Of a stretch of 64,000 nt of DNA, positions 34,774-43,587 are shown one piece after another. The DNA lies in NCBI GenBank assembly GCA_018061265.1, contig JAGOUM010000004.1:45818-109817 (forward strand). The letters run 5' to 3'. Source of the stretch: Rhodoferax sp. (lineage in GTDB: Bacteria > Pseudomonadota > Gammaproteobacteria > Burkholderiales > Burkholderiaceae_C). A program made the translations under genes and the position numbers. Position 1 is the first letter of the stretch; each line of letters starts with the position of its first letter. A model generated the notes under the pieces. It searched no databases and was not told the DNA's origin. It saw only the letters and a list, made by a program, of their open reading frames with translations.

Positions 34774-36258
34774 ATGCCCTGCCGCGATCTGCGTGACTTT
34801 ATGTCCCGGCTTGAGCTCGCTGGCGAACTCAGGCGGGTCGATGCCCAGGTATCCACACATCTGGAGATGACTGCACTGTGTGACCGCAGCTTGCGGGCGG
34901 GCGGGCCGGCACTGCTGTTCACCCACCCCACCGGGCACAGCATTCCGGTTCTGGGCAATTTGTTTGGCAGCACCCGGCGGGTTGCCATGGGCATGGGTGT
35001 GCAGGATGTCGGGGAGTTGCGCAGGTTTGGGCAGGTGCTGGCCGAGCTCAAGGAGCCACAAGCGCCCAAAGGTCTCAAGGACCTGGTCGGTCTGCGCGGC
35101 CTGGTCAAGACGTTGTGGAGCATGTCGCCCAAAGAGCTGACCAATCCGGTTTGCCAGGACATTGTGTGGGAGGGAGCGGACGTGGATCTGGCCCGGCTGC
35201 CCATACAGCACTGCTGGCCTGGCGATGTTTCGCCACTCATCACCTGGGGCCTGGTGATCACCCAGGGGCCACACAAGGCGCGACAGAACCTGGGCATTTA
35301 CCGCCAGCAGGTCCTCACCCATAACCAGCTCATCATGCGCTGGCTGCCCCACCGCGGTGGGGCCCTCGATTTCAGGGAACATGCGGCCTTGCACCCTGGC
35401 CAACCCTATCCGGTCTGCGTGGCCATTGGCGCGGACCCGGCCACCATTCTGGGTGCCGTCACCCCGGTGCCCGATGCCTTAAGTGAGTACCAGTTCGCCG
35501 GGCTGTTGCGCGGTGCTCGCACCGAGGTGGCGCGTGCGCTGGGCAGCGGCCTGCGGGTGCCGGCTTTCGCCGAGATGGTGCTCGAAGGCCATATTTACCC
35601 CGACGCCAGCCACCCCAGCGGCTTTGCGCACGCGCTGGAGGGTCCGTTTGGCGACCACACCGGGTATTACAACGAGCAGGCCGAGTTTCCGGTGTTCACG
35701 GTGGATCGCATCACCATGCGCCGCGAGCCCGTTTACCACTCCACCTACACCGGCAAGCCGCCCGACGAGCCGTCGATGCTGGCGCTGGCCCTCAATGAGT
35801 TGTTTGTGCCTTTGCTGCAACGCCAGTACCCGGAGATCACTGACTTCTATTTGCCTGCCGAGGGTTGTAGTTACCGCATGGCCGTGGTGAGCATCCGAAA
35901 AGCCTACCCGGGTCATGCCCGGCGGGTGATGTTTGGCATCTGGAGCTTTTTGCGCCAGTTCATGTACACCAAGTTCATCGTGGTGGTGGACGCCGACGTG
36001 AGTGTGCGTGACTGGGCCGAGGTGATCTGGGCCATCACCACACGGGTAGACCCGACGCGAGACACTTTACTGGTAGATCACACCCCGATCGACTACCTTG
36101 ACTTTGCTTCGCCGGTGGCCGGTTTGGGCAGCAAGATGGGTCTGGATGCAACCCATAAATGGCCCGGCGAGACCAATCGCGAATGGGGTCGCACCCTGAC
36201 GATGGATGCCGACGTCAAGGCCCGTGTCGAGCGGATCTGGCAAGAGCTCAACAACTGA
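34774..36258 (+). CDS. ubiD: 4-hydroxy-3-polyprenylbenzoate decarboxylase UbiD
   Basis: A 494-residue prenyl-FMN-dependent decarboxylase acting on 3-polyprenyl-4-hydroxybenzoate in ubiquinone synthesis. Family segments: [51 protein letters not shown], an active-site ExxxD-type region around [13 protein letters not shown], and [12 protein letters not shown]. It completes an unbroken ubiU-ubiV-ubiT-ubiX-ubiD series. The ribosome site is weak. A dispersed repeat follows the stop. Confidence 0.95.
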   Translation: MPCRDLRDFMSRLELAGELRRVDAQVSTHLEMTALCDRSLRAGGPALLFTHPTGHSIPVLGNLFGSTRRVAMGMGVQDVGELRRFGQVLAELKEPQAPKGLKDLVGLRGLVKTLWSMSPKELTNPVCQDIVWEGADVDLARLPIQHCWPGDVSPLITWGLVITQGPHKARQNLGIYRQQVLTHNQLIMRWLPHRGGALDFREHAALHPGQPYPVCVAIGADPATILGAVTPVPDALSEYQFAGLLRGARTEVARALGSGLRVPAFAEMVLEGHIYPDASHPSGFAHALEGPFGDHTGYYNEQAEFPVFTVDRITMRREPVYHSTYTGKPPDEPSMLALALNELFVPLLQRQYPEITDFYLPAEGCSYRMAVVSIRKAYPGHARRVMFGIWSFLRQFMYTKFIVVVDADVSVRDWAEVIWAITTRVDPTRDTLLVDHTPIDYLDFASPVAGLGSKMGLDATHKWPGETNREWGRTLTMDADVKARVERIWQELNN

Positions 36259-36267
36259 ACAAATTGA

Positions 36268-36302
36268 CCTCTAGCGCTTTTGCAGTAATGATTTACTGCT
36301 AT
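36268..36302 (+). repeat. Dispersed intergenic repeat, copy 1 (type A)
   Basis: 35 bases, identical to the copy at 56709-56743 at 31 of 35 positions. It can form a perfect six-pair stem (GCAGTA with TACTGC around ATGATT) and sits between the convergent ubiD and Yip1 genes. Confidence 0.6.
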
Positions 36303-36354
36303 GAATTCGATTAATCTCCGGCAGCCGCCATTCACCGCCTGAAGGCCGTTTGAG

Positions 36355-37158
36355 CTATTTCTTGGCTTCCTGAGCGTCGGCAATCGCCTGCATCTTCTTG
36401 GCCAGCTCTTCCATGTTTTTCATGTCGATGGTGACTTCACCATCCGGTGTCTTGATGGTCATGCTGCTATTGCCCGGGGTGCTTGGTGCATTGTCAGATG
36501 TGCTGGGCCCGGCCGTGATCTTGACGTCACCCTTGGGCGTGCTGATGTTGATGTCGCCTGAGCCGCCCTGACCCTGCATATGCTGCATCGGTGAGGGTGT
36601 AAAAATGGCTGCCAGCACGCTGATCAGCACACTGCAGACAATGCCGACAACGGCGGCCACCACCATATAAGGAATGGTCTTTTCCTTCGGGTTCTTCATC
36701 ATCACCGGCAGACCAAGGTACAGCACATACAGTGAATACAGTCCGCCAACCAGGCCAAGGATGCCCAGGCTGGGCACAATGCCAAAGATGCCCGCCAACA
36801 TGCCGGGCGTGCTGGCGTACACGGTGAGTTTGATGGCCTGCATGAGATTGGGCTGGCCACCAAAGGTGTTGGCCAGCATATTGATCAGCCAGCCCCAGAC
36901 GCCAATCATGACCAGCGTCATGATGTACTGGGTGATCATGATGCCAATGCCTGACAGAAACGGCACACGCATCGTGAACCCATAACCGCCCACACCGATC
37001 AGACTTAATCCGATAAAGCTGGCCACGGCCGGAATGGCCGCCAGTATCAGCATATACGGCACGTAAAGGGTTTTCAGGTCCGTGACCTCCTGCTCAATGA
37101 CCGGCCAGGTTTCGGCGGGTTTAACGGTAATACTCTTGATGCGATCGGCGATATCCAT
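36355..37158 (-). CDS. Yip1-family membrane protein with charged C-terminal tail
   Basis: A 267-residue protein. About five helices (residues 30-185) form a Yip1 domain (ITVKPAETWPVIEQEVTDLK at the start). The C-terminal 80 residues are polar, with two related strands, STPKGDVKITAG and KTPDGEVTIDMKNMEELAKK. Bacterial Yip1-domain proteins have no defined role. GAGGG nine bases upstream supports ATG 37158. It is a single gene with about 85 bases to the glycosylase on its left... the next gene, at 37243, lies upstream of it on the same strand. Confidence 0.8.
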   Translation of the reverse strand: MDIADRIKSITVKPAETWPVIEQEVTDLKTLYVPYMLILAAIPAVASFIGLSLIGVGGYGFTMRVPFLSGIGIMITQYIMTLVMIGVWGWLINMLANTFGGQPNLMQAIKLTVYASTPGMLAGIFGIVPSLGILGLVGGLYSLYVLYLGLPVMMKNPKEKTIPYMVVAAVVGIVCSVLISVLAAIFTPSPMQHMQGQGGSGDINISTPKGDVKITAGPSTSDNAPSTPGNSSMTIKTPDGEVTIDMKNMEELAKKMQAIADAQEAKK

Positions 37159-37242
37159 GATGAAGTACCCTCAGGTTGAACACTCAGTGACTGCAAAAAC
37201 CCAGTTTAGTGAGCTTTGCTGCGTTTTGCCAACTTTTGCCGC

Positions 37243-37779
37243 TTATTTCTCTGTGTTGACCGGTTCAGGCAGCAGGTCGCAGGCCTGCATCACCAAGCGC
37301 CAGGCTGCAAGTTTGCGCTCGAACGACCAGCTCGCGTTGGCCGGGCTGGTGGATGGCAGACGATAAACCGGCAACCCCAGACTCGCGCTGTGACGTGTAT
37401 GACGGGCACTTTCACCGCCGTTATGCGCGATGGCGCGCAGCCCGGGGCAGGTCTGGGTCAGCACTTCCAGGTTGTTGATCACCGGGTCACAGATGTTGGC
37501 ATCCAGGCTCCCCTGGCGCTCACAGGAAGCATACACATCCCATAAGCCCAGGCCCCGCTCAAGCAACCATTCGCATCTGTCTTGATAGCTGCCATTGCCC
37601 ACCGGGTAAGCGCTAGAGGGCCAAATTGATTGCAGAATTCGCCAAAAAGCGTTTTGTGGATGGGCGTAATACTGCTGCTGCGCCAGTGATCGCACGCTTG
37701 GGAAACTGCCCAGGATCAGCAGCCGGGTGTTGGCCGACACCAGCGGCGCCAGACCGAGCAGGCGCGTGCCGATCGTCAT
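37243..37779 (-). CDS. DNA-deoxyinosine/uracil glycosylase family protein
   Basis: A 178-residue protein of the uracil-DNA-glycosylase superfamily, most like the hypoxanthine (deoxyinosine) glycosylase group. Motif 1 reads ILGSFPSVRSLAQQQYYAHP followed by QNAFWRIL, and the C-terminal motif is LPSTSPANASWSFE. It would excise deaminated bases as the first step of base-excision repair. Its start lies 13 bases after the stop of the reductase-like gene at 37792, so it may be co-transcribed with it by proximity rather than by function. Confidence 0.85.
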   Translation of the reverse strand: MTIGTRLLGLAPLVSANTRLLILGSFPSVRSLAQQQYYAHPQNAFWRILQSIWPSSAYPVGNGSYQDRCEWLLERGLGLWDVYASCERQGSLDANICDPVINNLEVLTQTCPGLRAIAHNGGESARHTRHSASLGLPVYRLPSTSPANASWSFERKLAAWRLVMQACDLLPEPVNTEK

Positions 37780-37791
37780 TGGCGTATACGT

Positions 37792-39975
37792 TCAGGCCAG
37801 TTTCTTTGCTGCCGCCTTGCGCGGCGCTTTGGTACCCACGGCCTTGGCGGGGGGGTGTGCTATGGACGTTGGTGCTGGGGCATCCGCGCTGGCAGGAGTC
37901 TTGGCGGAGACTTTGCGCCGCGTCGTCTTGGCGGGCGCGGCCGATTTGGCACGCGCGGCCAGCGCCAATTCGCGCACCCTCGCGATGTCCTCGTCGGTAA
38001 ACGGTCCGTTCACGCCGCTGATGGCGGCGAGTTTCATGCCGTGTTTGAGGCCGAGCTTGTAGATTTCGCGCACTTTCTCCCACTCGATGGCGCGGCCGAC
38101 GGTAAAGTTCTCAAACCGGCCTTCGAGCGCCAGCACAATGGTCTCGGCCAGGCAGGCATAGGCCACACCCTTGGGCAAGCCAATGTTCTTCATCTTGACT
38201 TGCTCACCCGGCAGCTGAATCTCGCCGGACTCGATGACCAGCACGTCAGGGCGTTTGGCCACCTCGCTGGCGGGCAGGTCCAGCGGGCGTGCCACGTCCG
38301 TGATGACACAACCGGGCTTGACCTGCATGATGTCGAGCACCTTCTTGCCCGCGCCCGAGGTGGCAGTGACGATCATGTCCATGTCGGCAATGTCCTTGTC
38401 AGCGTGCGCCGAGAGGAACAGCTGCGCGTCGGGCGTTTCCTGCAGGATCGATTCCTTGATTGCCAGCAGTTTGGCAGTTTCTGGCGATACCAGGTACACC
38501 TCGGTGGCCACTTTCGCAATCAGGCGGGCACACACCGAGCCGATGGCCCCAGTGGCGCCGACCACCATCGCCTTGAACTTGACACGTTCTTTGCCACGCG
38601 GTTTGGGCAGCAAATCAAGCCGCTCCAACGCGTCGTGCGCCGCCCACAGTGCGCCTGAGGCGCTGTAACTGTTGCCGGTGGTGATGGGCAGAGGGCTGCG
38701 TTTGGCCACCGTCACGCCCGCGTCGCCCACCACCTTGGTGAAGGCACCCAGCCCCATGATCTGCGCCCCCATGCGTTTGGCTATGGCCGCCGCGTCAAGC
38801 AGTCGCCGATAGGTGAACTCGGGGCTGTGGCGCATGATCTCCTTGGGTGTGCCGCCCACCGAAATCAGCCAGCCTTCGGCTTCCACACCATTGGGCGACT
38901 GGATACCACTGATGTGTGAGTAGACAAACGGTGGCGCGTAGGCCATGATCTTTTCAAGTGAATTCATCATCACCGGCGGCGACACCTGCGACAGCAGGTC
39001 GATCGGCTTGACCTTCTTGAAGTATTCTTGCGACAGCGGGTGGATCACAAAGGCAAAGCGGTTGATGCGCTTGAACCCATTGGGGTAGAGGATGCGCGGC
39101 TCGAGCTGCAGATCGGTGATGATTTCCAGGTAATCGTCTTCGTGGATTTGCTGCGGCTCCTTGCCAATGGCGGCCACAATCATGGCGTCAAACAGGTCCG
39201 GCCCCAGGGTGTGACCCTGCATCACGGGCGCACCGTCAATCACCATGTGCACGCCTTTGGCCGCCAGTTGCGCCAGGCGCTCATCACTCACGGTTGAAGT
39301 GATCAGTGTCTTGCCCGCCAGTTCTTCGAGACCACACTCGTCGAGTTCATAAATCGGTGCCACGATGGTGCTGGCCTTTTGTACCGCTTTTCGCAGCAAA
39401 AAGCGTGTCCACTCCTTGACAGGCCCGCTGGACAATGCCTCGGGCAGTGACCAGTCGCGCACGTAATGGGCACCGCTGGCATAGAGTTGCAGCGCCTGCA
39501 GGCTGGTCAGCAGCTTGGGGATGCCCAACTGGCTTATCGGGTCGGCAAATTTTAGGTTGTCGGTGTACTCCGACATGCTCATGGCCAGCTTGTAACTCTT
39601 GAGCCCCGAGAAAAACAGTACCCGCGCATTGTTGAAGTAATGTCCCAGCGACACCTGCGCGTGGCGCAATGCCCACTCCTGCAGGATGTCACCGAGCTGG
39701 CCGCCAAAGGTCACCGGGGCGTGGGTGGCAATGTCTTTGAGGCGAGCGCTGTCCTTGTCGATGAAACGGTGGGCACCGGCCTTGTAGTGGTCCTTGAGCA
39801 GGCCAAGACCGATGGCATCGGCCTTTTTGTCCCAATGCTTGATCAGTTTGGCAGCTTTCGCCAGACTGCCGTCGGTACCCAGGCGCTTGACCTGAAGTGG
39901 CACCCCGGCCAGGGTGGTGGTGAACTCAAAATCATGGGCGCTGGCGCCAAGGCTGATGCCGATCACTGTTTTCAT
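37792..39975 (-). CDS. Large reductase with acyl-ACP-reductase-like C-terminal half
   Basis: A 727-residue protein. Residues about 306-670 follow the cyanobacterial long-chain acyl-ACP reductase (COG5322) layout: FAFVIHPLSQEYF, MGLGAFTKVVGDAGVTVAKR, ITTGNSYSASGALWAA, the NAD(P) loop VGATGAIGSVCARLI (about 471-485) and VAYACLAETIVLALEG. That last segment has Cys 608 where AAR has its thioester-forming Cys (FACFAESMLLEFE). Residues 1-300 are a domain I cannot name. The last 50 residues are a Lys/Ala/Pro-rich basic tail. It probably reduces an acyl thioester to aldehyde. I chose ATG 39975; a TTG six codons upstream is possible. Confidence 0.7.
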   Translation of the reverse strand: MKTVIGISLGASAHDFEFTTTLAGVPLQVKRLGTDGSLAKAAKLIKHWDKKADAIGLGLLKDHYKAGAHRFIDKDSARLKDIATHAPVTFGGQLGDILQEWALRHAQVSLGHYFNNARVLFFSGLKSYKLAMSMSEYTDNLKFADPISQLGIPKLLTSLQALQLYASGAHYVRDWSLPEALSSGPVKEWTRFLLRKAVQKASTIVAPIYELDECGLEELAGKTLITSTVSDERLAQLAAKGVHMVIDGAPVMQGHTLGPDLFDAMIVAAIGKEPQQIHEDDYLEIITDLQLEPRILYPNGFKRINRFAFVIHPLSQEYFKKVKPIDLLSQVSPPVMMNSLEKIMAYAPPFVYSHISGIQSPNGVEAEGWLISVGGTPKEIMRHSPEFTYRRLLDAAAIAKRMGAQIMGLGAFTKVVGDAGVTVAKRSPLPITTGNSYSASGALWAAHDALERLDLLPKPRGKERVKFKAMVVGATGAIGSVCARLIAKVATEVYLVSPETAKLLAIKESILQETPDAQLFLSAHADKDIADMDMIVTATSGAGKKVLDIMQVKPGCVITDVARPLDLPASEVAKRPDVLVIESGEIQLPGEQVKMKNIGLPKGVAYACLAETIVLALEGRFENFTVGRAIEWEKVREIYKLGLKHGMKLAAISGVNGPFTDEDIARVRELALAARAKSAAPAKTTRRKVSAKTPASADAPAPTSIAHPPAKAVGTKAPRKAAAKKLA

Positions 39976-40100
39976 GGGTCTGTTTGAAGTCAATACGGGT
40001 TTGGAGAGAGGCTACTACACCATTGTCGCGCCAGCAGGCATCATGCCAGCTTGCTTGGCTGCCGTGTAGGCCGCTGACTTTAATCAAAGAGGTAATGACC

Positions 40101-41399
40101 ATGATGGCAAGTGTTTTGTCCGGCAAAGTGCGGGCGGTGGGGCTGACCGCGGTGATGCGAGCCGCCGGGATGGTGACGCGCCTACTGCCCATTGCGCAAC
40201 CCACCATGATGGTTGGGCCAGGTTCGAGTGCGCGTTTGGGGCAGGCCATTAATGACTTTGGCCACACCCGGGTGCTGGTGGTGACCGACCCGGTGGTGGC
40301 CAAACTCGGCCTGATGGCGCCACTGCTGCAGGCGCTCAAGGCCGGTGACACCGACTATGTGGTGTTCGACGAAATCACCCCTGACGCACCAATGGCACTG
40401 ATCGTCAAAGGGGTGGCGCTTTTCAAAAAAACCGGCTGCGACGCCATTGTGGCTTTTGGTGGCGGGTCGGCCATGGATGCCGCCAAAGCCATCGGGCTGG
40501 CCGCTGCCAATCACAAACACCCGGCCCAATTGGTCGGCTATTTCAAGGGTCGCCGTGCACCGGCGCCAATCTATGCGGTGCCCACCACCGCTGGTACCGG
40601 CTCCGAGGTGACGGTGGCCGCCGTCATCTCGGACCCTGAAACCAAGCGCAAGCTGGTGATTGCCGACACGCGCATCGTGCCGCGTATGGCCGCGCTGGAC
40701 CCCACACTGATGGTCGGGTTGCCACCCGAGGTGACCGCCGCAACAGGTATGGATGCCCTCACCCATGCCATCGAGGCGTTCATTGGCCATTGGGGTACCC
40801 CATTTACCGATCGTATGGCCTTGTCGGCGGTCAGCATGATCTTTGATTCACTGCCGGTGGTTCATGTGAATGGCGGTGATCTGGCAGCACGTGAAAAGAT
40901 GGCACTTGCCTCCAACTACGCTGGTCAAGCCTTTACCCGCGCCAATGTGGGATATGTGCATGCCATTGCGCACCAGTTGGGTGGCCTCTACCATACGCCC
41001 CACGGACTGGCCAACGCCATTGTGTTGCCTCTGGTACTGCGTTTCCTGAGCCCGGCCATCGGCCCCAAACTGGCAACGCTGGCGCTCAAAGCGAAAGTTG
41101 GCAAACCAGGGGAGGCACAGGCGGTGCTGGCGCACAAATTTCTGGATGCCGTCGACGCCATGAACACCCGTCTGGCTATTCCGGCCACACTCGAGGCATT
41201 ACGTCAGGCCGATATTCCTGAGCTGGCCCGTGCCGCCTGCCGCGAGGCCGATGCCAATTACCCGGTGCCTATGTACCTGACACAAGCCGATTGCGAACAA
41301 CTGCTGCGCCAGTTGCTGGTGACGCCATCCGCAGCCAAACCTGGCGGCAAAACAACAGCGCGCCGACGGGTACCAAAGAATAAAATTGCCGCTGGATGA
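40101..41399 (+). CDS. Iron-containing (group III) alcohol dehydrogenase
   Basis: A 432-residue NAD(P)-dependent alcohol dehydrogenase. GGGSAMDAAKAIG binds the nucleotide. Metal ligands are seen as Asp and His in GMDALTHAIEAF and two His in HAIAHQLGGLYHTPHGLANA. Three ATGs cluster at 40095-40104; AGAGG at 40088-40092 fits the second best. The C terminus adds a basic tail (KTTARRRVPKNKIAAG) like that of the divergent reductase. Activity is probably aldehyde to alcohol or the reverse, with the CoA-transferase 72 bases downstream as operon partner. Confidence 0.88.
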   Translation: MMASVLSGKVRAVGLTAVMRAAGMVTRLLPIAQPTMMVGPGSSARLGQAINDFGHTRVLVVTDPVVAKLGLMAPLLQALKAGDTDYVVFDEITPDAPMALIVKGVALFKKTGCDAIVAFGGGSAMDAAKAIGLAAANHKHPAQLVGYFKGRRAPAPIYAVPTTAGTGSEVTVAAVISDPETKRKLVIADTRIVPRMAALDPTLMVGLPPEVTAATGMDALTHAIEAFIGHWGTPFTDRMALSAVSMIFDSLPVVHVNGGDLAAREKMALASNYAGQAFTRANVGYVHAIAHQLGGLYHTPHGLANAIVLPLVLRFLSPAIGPKLATLALKAKVGKPGEAQAVLAHKFLDAVDAMNTRLAIPATLEALRQADIPELARAACREADANYPVPMYLTQADCEQLLRQLLVTPSAAKPGGKTTARRRVPKNKIAAG

Positions 41400-41471
41400 T
41401 TTCCCCGGGGTGCCCTCAACAGATGACCGCTTTGCCCGGATTGAGATGGGTTTTTTGTCAGAAAGGCAAAT

Positions 41472-42770
41472 ATGTCGGTCCAACACAGCTATGCGCAGAA
41501 AAGAATGGCCGCCAGCGAGGCCGTGCGGCTGGTCAGGGACGGTGATCTGATCATTGTTCCCACCGGCGTTGGTGAACCCCCGGCCCTGCTGGGTGCCCTG
41601 TCAGAGCAACGGCACAGTTTCCACGATGTCAAGGTGGCACAGATACTGGCCATGCGCAAATATGGGTACATCGACCCGCAGACTGTGGCGCATGTGCGCC
41701 ATGTGGCCTTGTTTTACGGCGGGGCCACCCGCGCTGGCGGCCAGGCGGGATGGATCGATTTCATTCCCAACTATTTTTCAGAAATCCCCAGCCTGATTCA
41801 GCGCCAGCAGATGCCGGCGGACGTGGTGTTCAGCATGGCGTCTCCGATGGACGCGCATGGTTATTTTTCGCTCAGTCTGGGCGCGGACTACACCATGGCG
41901 GCGGTTGCCAAAGCGCGTGTGGTGGTGTTGGAAGTCAATCCCCAGGTGCCTTTTGCCAACGGCAATTGCCACGTCCACATTTCTCAGGTCGCGGCGGTGG
42001 TAGAAGACAGCCAGCCAGTGATGGAAGTGGGCTTGCCCAAAATCGGCCCGGTGCAACAAGCCATTGGCCGCTATGTGGCCGACATGATCGAGGACGGCTC
42101 GACCCTGCAGATCGGTTACGGTGGCATCCCGGATGCGGTGGTGATGCAACTCACTGGCAAAAAGGATCTGGGCATCCACACCGAGATGATTGGCGACGGC
42201 ATCCTGAGCCTGGTGCAGGCCGGCGTGGTGACCAACCGGCGCAAGAACTATTTGCCGGGCAAGATGGTGGCAACCTTTGCCCTGGGCTCGGCCAGCCTTT
42301 ACCAGTTCATGGACCACAATCCCGCACTCGAAATTCACCCAGTGGATTTCACCAACACCCCCAGCCTGGCCGGTCTGAATGACAATTTGGTGGCGATCAA
42401 CGCCACCTTGCAGATTGATTTGTTGGGCCAGTGTGGCTCCGAAAGCCTGGGGCATCTGCCTTTTTCAGGCACCGGTGGTCAGGCTGATTTTGTGCGGGCG
42501 GCCAATATCTCGCGCGGTGGCAAGGCATTTATTGTGTTGCCGTCAACCGCCAAGGACGATACGATCTCCCGCATTGTTCCAGTCTTGTCGCCCGGCACTC
42601 ACGTGAGCACCAGCAAGAACGACATCAACTACGTGGTGACCGAATTTGGTGTGGCACAGTTGCGCGGCAAGTCGGCCAAGCAGCGTGCCCGTGAACTGAT
42701 TGGCATCGCGCACCCCAACTTCCGCGCCGAGCTGACCGATCAGGCAGCTCGCATGGGCCTGGGGGCCTAA
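41472..42770 (+). CDS. Acetyl-CoA hydrolase / 4-hydroxybutyrate CoA-transferase family protein
   Basis: A 432-residue class I CoA-transferase. QIGYGGIPDAVVMQL and LGIHTEMIGDGILSLVQAG contain the catalytic Glu region, and GGQADFVRAANISRGGKAFI the C-terminal domain. It most resembles 4-hydroxybutyrate CoA-transferases, which move CoA between acetate and a short acid. AAAGG lies five bases before the ATG. As neighbour of an alcohol dehydrogenase it could activate the acid formed from an alcohol or release one from CoA. Confidence 0.88.
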   Translation: MSVQHSYAQKRMAASEAVRLVRDGDLIIVPTGVGEPPALLGALSEQRHSFHDVKVAQILAMRKYGYIDPQTVAHVRHVALFYGGATRAGGQAGWIDFIPNYFSEIPSLIQRQQMPADVVFSMASPMDAHGYFSLSLGADYTMAAVAKARVVVLEVNPQVPFANGNCHVHISQVAAVVEDSQPVMEVGLPKIGPVQQAIGRYVADMIEDGSTLQIGYGGIPDAVVMQLTGKKDLGIHTEMIGDGILSLVQAGVVTNRRKNYLPGKMVATFALGSASLYQFMDHNPALEIHPVDFTNTPSLAGLNDNLVAINATLQIDLLGQCGSESLGHLPFSGTGGQADFVRAANISRGGKAFIVLPSTAKDDTISRIVPVLSPGTHVSTSKNDINYVVTEFGVAQLRGKSAKQRARELIGIAHPNFRAELTDQAARMGLGA

Positions 42771-42800
42771 GCGGCTGGTGGCCCTGCTTGGGAGTAACCG

Positions 42801-43523
42801 CTAGACCAGCAATGCCGCCAGGGCAGCCAATGCAGCAGTCTCTGCGCGCAACACGCGTGGGCCGAGCGTTACTGGCGTCAGGCCGGCTGCAAGTGCAGCG
42901 TTTTCTTCGGCAGGACTGAGTCCACCTTCAGGGCCGGAAAGCAGACGCAGGGCCGGCGCAAATGGCATGGCGCTCAGGCGTTGTACCTGTGGACGCAGTG
43001 ACAGCAGCAGGCCCGGTGTGGTGGTGGTGGGCCTTTGGTCAACAGTGTTCAACCAAGCCGATAGCGACTGGACCGGATGAACCTGCGGCACGCGGTTGCC
43101 ACCACACTGTTCACAGGCCGCTACAGCCACACTGGTCCAGTGTTGCTGTTTTTTGTCAGCACGCTCACCACTCAGACGCAACACACTGCGTTCGGTCATC
43201 AAGGGCTGAATACTGGCCACGCCAAGCTCGGTGGCTTTTTCCACCAGCCAGTCCATCCGGTCGTTGGCTGGCATTCCAAGCGCCAGGTGAACCTGCCGTG
43301 TGGCATCGCGTGCAACAGGGCTGAAGCTGCCCACTTGCACCCTTACATGGCTGCGCCCCATTTCGGCCACGGTGGCGGCAAACTCACCATCACACTGGCC
43401 ATCAAACAGGGTGATGGGGTCGCCCGGTTGTAATCGGAGTACCTGGACATGGCGGGCCGCGCTGGCTGGCAGCTCCAGCAATGTGCCAGTCAGCAAAGGT
43501 GTCGGGCAATGGAACCGTGGCAT
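42801..43523 (-). CDS. rsmE: 16S rRNA (uracil(1498)-N3)-methyltransferase RsmE
   Basis: A 240-residue SPOUT methyltransferase modifying U1498 of 16S rRNA with S-adenosylmethionine. MPRFHCP is the typical N terminus and sets the start (an upstream open stretch is ignored). The C-terminal knot holds LLSGPEGGLSPAEENAA and LGPRVLRAETAALAALAALL. It is convergent with the CoA-transferase. A dispersed repeat lies between it and amgK. Confidence 0.93.
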   Translation of the reverse strand: MPRFHCPTPLLTGTLLELPASAARHVQVLRLQPGDPITLFDGQCDGEFAATVAEMGRSHVRVQVGSFSPVARDATRQVHLALGMPANDRMDWLVEKATELGVASIQPLMTERSVLRLSGERADKKQQHWTSVAVAACEQCGGNRVPQVHPVQSLSAWLNTVDQRPTTTTPGLLLSLRPQVQRLSAMPFAPALRLLSGPEGGLSPAEENAALAAGLTPVTLGPRVLRAETAALAALAALLV

Positions 43524-43542
43524 AAAAACATAATGATTATTT

Positions 43543-43581
43543 GATAGCACTTACTCCTTTATGAATAAGCGCTGGAAGCCT
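43543..43581 (+). repeat. Dispersed intergenic repeat, copy 2 (type B)
   Basis: 39 bases. The first six and the last 21 (ATGAATAAGCGCTGG, one variable base, AGCCT) are shared with the copy at 57572-57610; the inner 12 differ. It fills the gap between amgK and rsmE. Confidence 0.55.
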
Positions 43582-43587
43582 ATTTTT

